NCBI GenBank assembly: GCA_023442525.1 | Contig: JAEZZA010000017.1 | Location: forward strand, 124,001 to 188,000 | Source of the DNA: Bacteroidota bacterium | Lineage (GTDB): Bacteria; Bacteroidota; Bacteroidia; Bacteroidales; UBA10428 | DNA length: 64,000 nt | Direction: 5' to 3' | Shown: in pieces, positions 60,398 through 64,000 of the stretch | How positions within the stretch are numbered: position 1 is the stretch's first letter | How the letters are laid out: every line of letters begins with the position of its first letter | Notes under the pieces: model-generated | Told to the model about the DNA's origin: nothing | Seen by the model: the letters and a program-made list of their open reading frames with translations, nothing else | Databases searched by the model: none | Made by a program: the position numbers and the translations under genes

Positions 60398-61903
60398 TCA
60401 CCGGTATACCACAGTTACCATTCCTTTGTACTCGCTGATTTCGGAGGAATAATTATAAATCTTTAAATAATAAACATATACACCTTCGGAAACATACTTG
60501 CCGTTAACTTTGCCATCCCAGGGGCCCGTGCCTTCCCAGATTTTTGAACCGAGCCTGTTGTAAATGATCAACTCATAATGCTCAGGTAAAAATGGAAATA
60601 CCGGGGCAAATACCTGGTTTTCGGCTTCCGTATCGTTGGGAATAAAAGCATTGGGAATTTGAATCCCAATGTTTACCGGGAAACAACGCTTGTTGGATTC
60701 ACTTTCTCCGGTTATCCCGAGTGAATTAGTATTTTCTTCAGCTTTAATGGTATAGCAAACAAGAGCTTCGGCCGGATCGAGATAATTAATCTGATTGCTG
60801 ATGTCGTCGTTAAAGAAAGTGCTACTGGTAATTCCTACTTCTTCCGTTACAGGATTGGACCTTCCGATAGTCCTTGTAACCCTGTAGTTGGCCACACCTC
60901 CCCGCCAATCCCTGTAGGCATTCCATTCCAGTTGGGCTCTCAGATCCGTCAATGTTCCGTTCAAAACCAGATTGTTTGCACGGTTTGATTCAATAGCTCC
61001 AATAAAACAGTTATTTAAGACTTCCAGCTTGTAAAAATATATCGATCCCGGATAGTTCACAGGATCGGTATATAATACCTTACTGGTAGCAACCCTAAAC
61101 GAATCAATGGCTGTATAGGGTCCGTCGAAACTGTTACTGCGAAGCAGCCGGTAAGATGTCAGGGGCGAATTTCCTATAATTGTAAAAGAAAGATCAATTC
61201 CGTTGGATTCATTAATGGTTGCATAATCTGCATTGATTTCCGATGGCACGGCAGTCATCCGGGTGTCAACCGATATCATGTTTGATCGTGAACTTCTTCC
61301 GTCGGTATGAAATACCTGGATAAAAAGGTCGTAAGTCTGGCCAATATCCAGATCATCCAGCTCATAAAATGTGGCGCCGGGAGTCAGTGTTTCAACCGTA
61401 ACATAAATATATGCATCAATTCTTCTTTTGATCTCCACCCGGTCAACAGATCCCGACCATGCACTGTAGTTGTTCCAGTTCAGATCAATCTGAGAATGAC
61501 ATGAATCAAAAAAAGCCTCAAGAAATATAGTGTTGTGATGGGTATCATAAAAACTATCATAACGGTCTCCTCCCCCCAGGTCGTGAACACCCTTTACAGA
61601 GTAAGATTCCGACGCTGACATCGCATCCTGAGAAGTAATCGGATAAGAATATTGTGGTGCAAATATTGGTTGTGAGATTTCATTAGTGGTGTTTATAACT
61701 ACTTTTGACTTTTGACCGACATAATAATAATTCACCAGATCGGGGGTCGGACTGGGCAGCCAGGTTATAGTAACAAAGTTGGTTTCGGGATCGATATCCA
61801 CATATAATACTTTAGGCGGATCCGGCCTCAACTCAGAATGCTGCCCTGTTAGAGCTTGAAAAAACAACAATACTCCCGCACAAATGAATAAAACGCGCTT
61901 CAT
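60398..61903 (-). CDS. Secreted protein with gliding-motility (type IX) C-terminal domain
   Basis: A 501-residue protein with a signal peptide (RVLFICAGVLLFFQALTGQ, cleavage after about residue 20). The middle consists of several fibronectin type III-like beta domains (YYYVGQKSKVV, SSRSNMISVDTRM and TSYRLLRSNSFDGPYTAIDSF are typical strands). The C-terminus, about 415-501, is the gliding-motility-associated type B CTD: IPNAFIPNDTE, YELIIYNRLGSKIWEG, WDGKVNGKYVSEGVYVYYLKIYNY. The CTD sends the protein through the type IX secretion system to the cell surface. An exact -7 box lies upstream. Confidence 0.9.
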   Translation of the reverse strand: MKRVLFICAGVLLFFQALTGQHSELRPDPPKVLYVDIDPETNFVTITWLPSPTPDLVNYYYVGQKSKVVINTTNEISQPIFAPQYSYPITSQDAMSASESYSVKGVHDLGGGDRYDSFYDTHHNTIFLEAFFDSCHSQIDLNWNNYSAWSGSVDRVEIKRRIDAYIYVTVETLTPGATFYELDDLDIGQTYDLFIQVFHTDGRSSRSNMISVDTRMTAVPSEINADYATINESNGIDLSFTIIGNSPLTSYRLLRSNSFDGPYTAIDSFRVATSKVLYTDPVNYPGSIYFYKLEVLNNCFIGAIESNRANNLVLNGTLTDLRAQLEWNAYRDWRGGVANYRVTRTIGRSNPVTEEVGITSSTFFNDDISNQINYLDPAEALVCYTIKAEENTNSLGITGESESNKRCFPVNIGIQIPNAFIPNDTEAENQVFAPVFPFLPEHYELIIYNRLGSKIWEGTGPWDGKVNGKYVSEGVYVYYLKIYNYSSEISEYKGMVTVVYR

Positions 61904-61939
61904 GAAATCAAAACGGTATAGCTGTATTTATATTGCCTT

Positions 61940-61947
61940 CAAAGATA
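61940..61947 (-). promoter_or_regulatory. Candidate -7 promoter box for the gliding-domain gene
   Basis: On the minus strand TATCTTTG fits TAnnTTTG and ends 36 bases before the start at 61903. The -33 box is not clear. Confidence 0.35.
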
Positions 61948-62012
61948 GGCTTTTGGGCCGTATTGCAGTTATTTTTAGGTTGAATATTTATGTCGTACAG
62001 CATAATATATGC

Positions 62013-62020
62013 TAAATTTG
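62013..62020 (+). promoter_or_regulatory. Candidate -7 promoter box for the unknown membrane protein
   Basis: TAAATTTG matches TAnnTTTG. It ends 10 to 13 bases before the two possible starts, leaving a very short leader. Confidence 0.3.
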
Positions 62021-62033
62021 AATAAACGCCGTG

Positions 62034-62735
62034 ATGCAAACCGTTAGAAAAACACTCGTGATCCTTACTCTGTTCAGTATAGCCATGGGCTACCTGGAAA
62101 GTGCAGTGGTTATTTATCTCAGGGAGATTTACTATCCGTTCGGTTTTTCTTTTCCGATGGTTAACATGAGCAGAGATATTATGATAACCGAATTGTTAAG
62201 AGAAGCCGCTACCCTTATTATGCTTTTTACGGTCGGCTGGGTTGCCGGACGGAACGGACTTGAAAGGTTCCTGTGGTTTATTTACTGTTTTGCAATTTGG
62301 GATATCTTTTACTATGTATTTCTCAAACTTCTCATTAACTGGCCTGCATCCCTGTTAACCTGGGATATACTGTTTCTGCTTCCGATGGTATGGACCGGGC
62401 CTGTAATAACTCCGGTTATAGTTTCGCTGACCATGATCACCTTTGCCCTTTTTATGCTTACCAATGTTATCAAGCCTGGTGCCTTAAGGTTGAAGGGTTT
62501 GATGGTGCTGGGGGTATTTCTGATCTTTCTTTCGTTTATATGGGATTTTGCCGGAGTTATGCTTGATCAATACCCCGTGACAAAAATGTTCGACCCCGAA
62601 ACCAGTCAGCATGAACTCTCAAAATATGTCCCGTATGGTTTTAACTGGTGGATTTTCATTGGTGGAGAACTGATGGTATTAACCGGGATATCTGTTTCAC
62701 ATCATAATTCCAAAAATATATCTCATGAAAATTAA
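62034..62735 (+). CDS. Six-helix membrane protein of unknown function
   Basis: A 233-residue protein with about six membrane helices (near 8-28, 50-68, 76-100, 108-135, 155-178, 205-224). I take the ATG at 62034; a GTG codon just before it (62031) could also serve. The N-terminal MGYLESAVVIYLREIYYPFGF stretch seems conserved in unnamed Bacteroidota proteins, but I know of no function. Its 3' end overlaps the GH9 gene start by 11 bases, so the two genes are translationally coupled. Confidence 0.75.
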   Translation: MQTVRKTLVILTLFSIAMGYLESAVVIYLREIYYPFGFSFPMVNMSRDIMITELLREAATLIMLFTVGWVAGRNGLERFLWFIYCFAIWDIFYYVFLKLLINWPASLLTWDILFLLPMVWTGPVITPVIVSLTMITFALFMLTNVIKPGALRLKGLMVLGVFLIFLSFIWDFAGVMLDQYPVTKMFDPETSQHELSKYVPYGFNWWIFIGGELMVLTGISVSHHNSKNISHEN

Positions 62736-64000
62736 ACTTAAGCAACTCGTATGTCTGCTGTCAGCTGTAATTTTTACTTCACAGGTATTCTCCCAGGCCT
62801 GGATCAGGGTGAACCAGATGGGCTATCTTCCCGGAGATATCAAAGTTGCTGTATTTCTTAGCAAAGATCCGGTTGATGTTTCTGAGTTTCGTGTACGTGA
62901 AGCACTTACCGACAAAGTAATTGCTGCCTTTTCCAATGTGAAAAGCTATGGTTCGTACCCGCCATTCAGTTCAAGCTATCGTCTCGATTTTTCTTCCTAT
63001 ACCAACGAAGGTGCGGTTTACATTGAAGCAGGCGGTATCAGGTCGCCCGTATTTAATGTTTCAAATAGTGTATACGACGGTTCGGCCGATTTCCTGTTGC
63101 GTTACATGCGCCAGCAGCGGTGCGGCTACAACCCGTTCCTGAAAGATTCATGTCATACGCATGACGGATATATTATATATCATCCCACCCGCGATTCCAT
63201 GCATATTGATGTGACCGGCGGCTGGCACGATGCCACCGATTACCTGCAATATACCGCAACATCGTCAAATGCCGTATATCAGATGCTTCTTGCCTGGAAA
63301 ATGAACCCGTCAGCTTTTGGTGATGAACACCTGGCAAACGGCGACACCGGGAAAAATAACGTACCGGATATCCTCGACGAGATCAAATGGGGATTGGAAT
63401 GGCTTATAAAGATGAACCCCGACAGTGGGGAAATGTATAACCAGATAGCCGACGATCGTGATCACGCAGGGTACAGGCTTCCCAACAAAGACAGGGTTAG
63501 CTATGGAAAAGGACTGGAGCGGCCCGTGTATTTTTGCACCGGCGATACGCAGGGGTTGATGGAATATAAAAACAGGGCAACAGGAATAGCATCCACAGCC
63601 GGAAAGTTTGCCTCTTCATTTGCCCTTGCAGCTGAGGTTTTCAGGGAATCGGACCCCGGTTACAGCGAAATGCTCCTGAATAAAGCTATTGCTGCCTGGC
63701 GTTTTGGAAAGGCCAATCCCGGCGCATGTCAGACCGCGCCCTGTGTTGCCCCGTACTTCTATGAAGAGGATAACTGGGTAGACGATATGGAACTCGCGGG
63801 CGCAACTATCTATAAACTTACGCGCGATAAATCGTTTCTCGACGAAGCAGCAGATTATGGCCGGCAGGAAATCTTCACTCCCTGGATGGGTGCCGATACG
63901 GCAACACATTACCAGTGGTACCCGTTCCTGAATATGGGCCATTGGGCTGTTGGCAGTGCCGAAAACAATTATGCAGGCGAATTTGCCGGATACTGGCAAA
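62725..64000 (+). CDS. Glycoside hydrolase family 9 enzyme, 3' end missing
   Basis: Open from the ATG at 62725 to the window end (425 codons so far, no stop). A signal peptide ends near residue 24 (FTSQVFSQ). The first domain, about 25-110, is the immunoglobulin-like cellulase N-terminal module, opening with the usual RVNQMGYLP. The (alpha/alpha)6 catalytic barrel of GH9 follows. It has GGWHDATDY at 165-173, where D169 and D172 correspond to the DAGD catalytic-water pair, and NNVPDILDEIKWGLEWLIKM, the family's typical helix. The catalytic Glu lies beyond the window. Activity on cellulose, beta-glucan or xyloglucan is likely but not resolved. Confidence 0.92.
   Translation, partial: MKIKLKQLVCLLSAVIFTSQVFSQAWIRVNQMGYLPGDIKVAVFLSKDPVDVSEFRVREALTDKVIAAFSNVKSYGSYPPFSSSYRLDFSSYTNEGAVYIEAGGIRSPVFNVSNSVYDGSADFLLRYMRQQRCGYNPFLKDSCHTHDGYIIYHPTRDSMHIDVTGGWHDATDYLQYTATSSNAVYQMLLAWKMNPSAFGDEHLANGDTGKNNVPDILDEIKWGLEWLIKMNPDSGEMYNQIADDRDHAGYRLPNKDRVSYGKGLERPVYFCTGDTQGLMEYKNRATGIASTAGKFASSFALAAEVFRESDPGYSEMLLNKAIAAWRFGKANPGACQTAPCVAPYFYEEDNWVDDMELAGATIYKLTRDKSFLDEAADYGRQEIFTPWMGADTATHYQWYPFLNMGHWAVGSAENNYAGEFAGYWQ

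Noticed and set aside
1..64000. Defence island, prophage, integron or biosynthetic cluster
   Set aside because: I looked for restriction, toxin, integrase, phage and synthase genes and found none; the genes are housekeeping or common accessory families.

Overview
The window is an ordinary chromosomal stretch from a member of the Bacteroidota, most like the Bacteroidales/Marinilabiliales side of the phylum. The signs are an ECF sigma/anti-sigma/DUF4097-like operon, a gliding-motility type (type IX secretion) C-terminal domain, a split PntAA/PntAB/PntB transhydrogenase, many upstream regions with the phylum's -7 box TAnnTTTG, and few Shine-Dalgarno sequences. I count 53 protein genes. Two run off the edges: a BamA-like outer-membrane protein at the left and a family 9 glycoside hydrolase at the right. 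I see no tRNA, rRNA, CRISPR array, insertion sequence or prophage. No stretch longer than 300 bases lacks a gene; the longest gap is about 240 bases, at 2271-2511.

Layout. 1-6200: outer-membrane protein, a lipoprotein, ornithine carbamoyltransferase with a DUF456 membrane protein, and a REC-PAS-histidine kinase overlapping its NarL-type regulator. 6371-9448: CAP-domain protein, then the ECF sigma operon. 9590-17569: housekeeping genes dnaX, icd, secA and, on the other strand, dapA with a DUF6913-like gene. 17731-24251: a six-gene unit of TolC, MacA-like adaptor, ABC ATPase, ABC permease, LytS-like kinase and LytTR regulator. 24284-30779 (minus): sucA, sucB, a secreted hydrolase and galT. 30925-33804: pntAA-pntAB-pntB, followed by twin hairpin repeats. 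34006-36073: NfeD-like protein and flotillin. 36186-39956: heptose epimerase, futalosine hydrolase, folE, a DedA/VTT-like protein and a small beta-barrel. 40056-48522 (minus): sugar transporter, metF, metH, acyl-CoA synthetase and a lone receiver protein. 48707-54668: PLP-dependent sulfur amino acid lyase, thioredoxin-fold protein, dihydroorotate dehydrogenase-like protein, SPOR lipoprotein and two tandem phosphofructokinases. 54834-64000: MFS transporter, purA, a Fur-family regulator, a bifunctional RelA/SpoT enzyme, the gliding-domain protein, an unknown membrane protein and the GH9 enzyme.

Metabolically the genes suggest a heterotroph feeding on polysaccharides and sugars (GH9, GalT, FucP-like transporter). 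It would have an oxidative TCA branch (NADP isocitrate dehydrogenase, 2-oxoglutarate dehydrogenase), NADH/NADPH exchange by transhydrogenase, B12-dependent methionine synthesis, and menaquinone made through futalosine. Both phosphofructokinases carry the residues typical of pyrophosphate-dependent enzymes.

I found no convincing new multi-gene system. The best leads are small. One is a ten-adenine run in dnaX where either one-base slip leads at once to a stop, as in the known tau/gamma switch of other bacteria. Others are a pair of hairpin repeats with compensating stem changes, two heptamer tandem repeats directly behind genes, a methionine-rich segment in the MacA-like adaptor, and a Fur-family protein lacking the usual CxxC zinc pairs.
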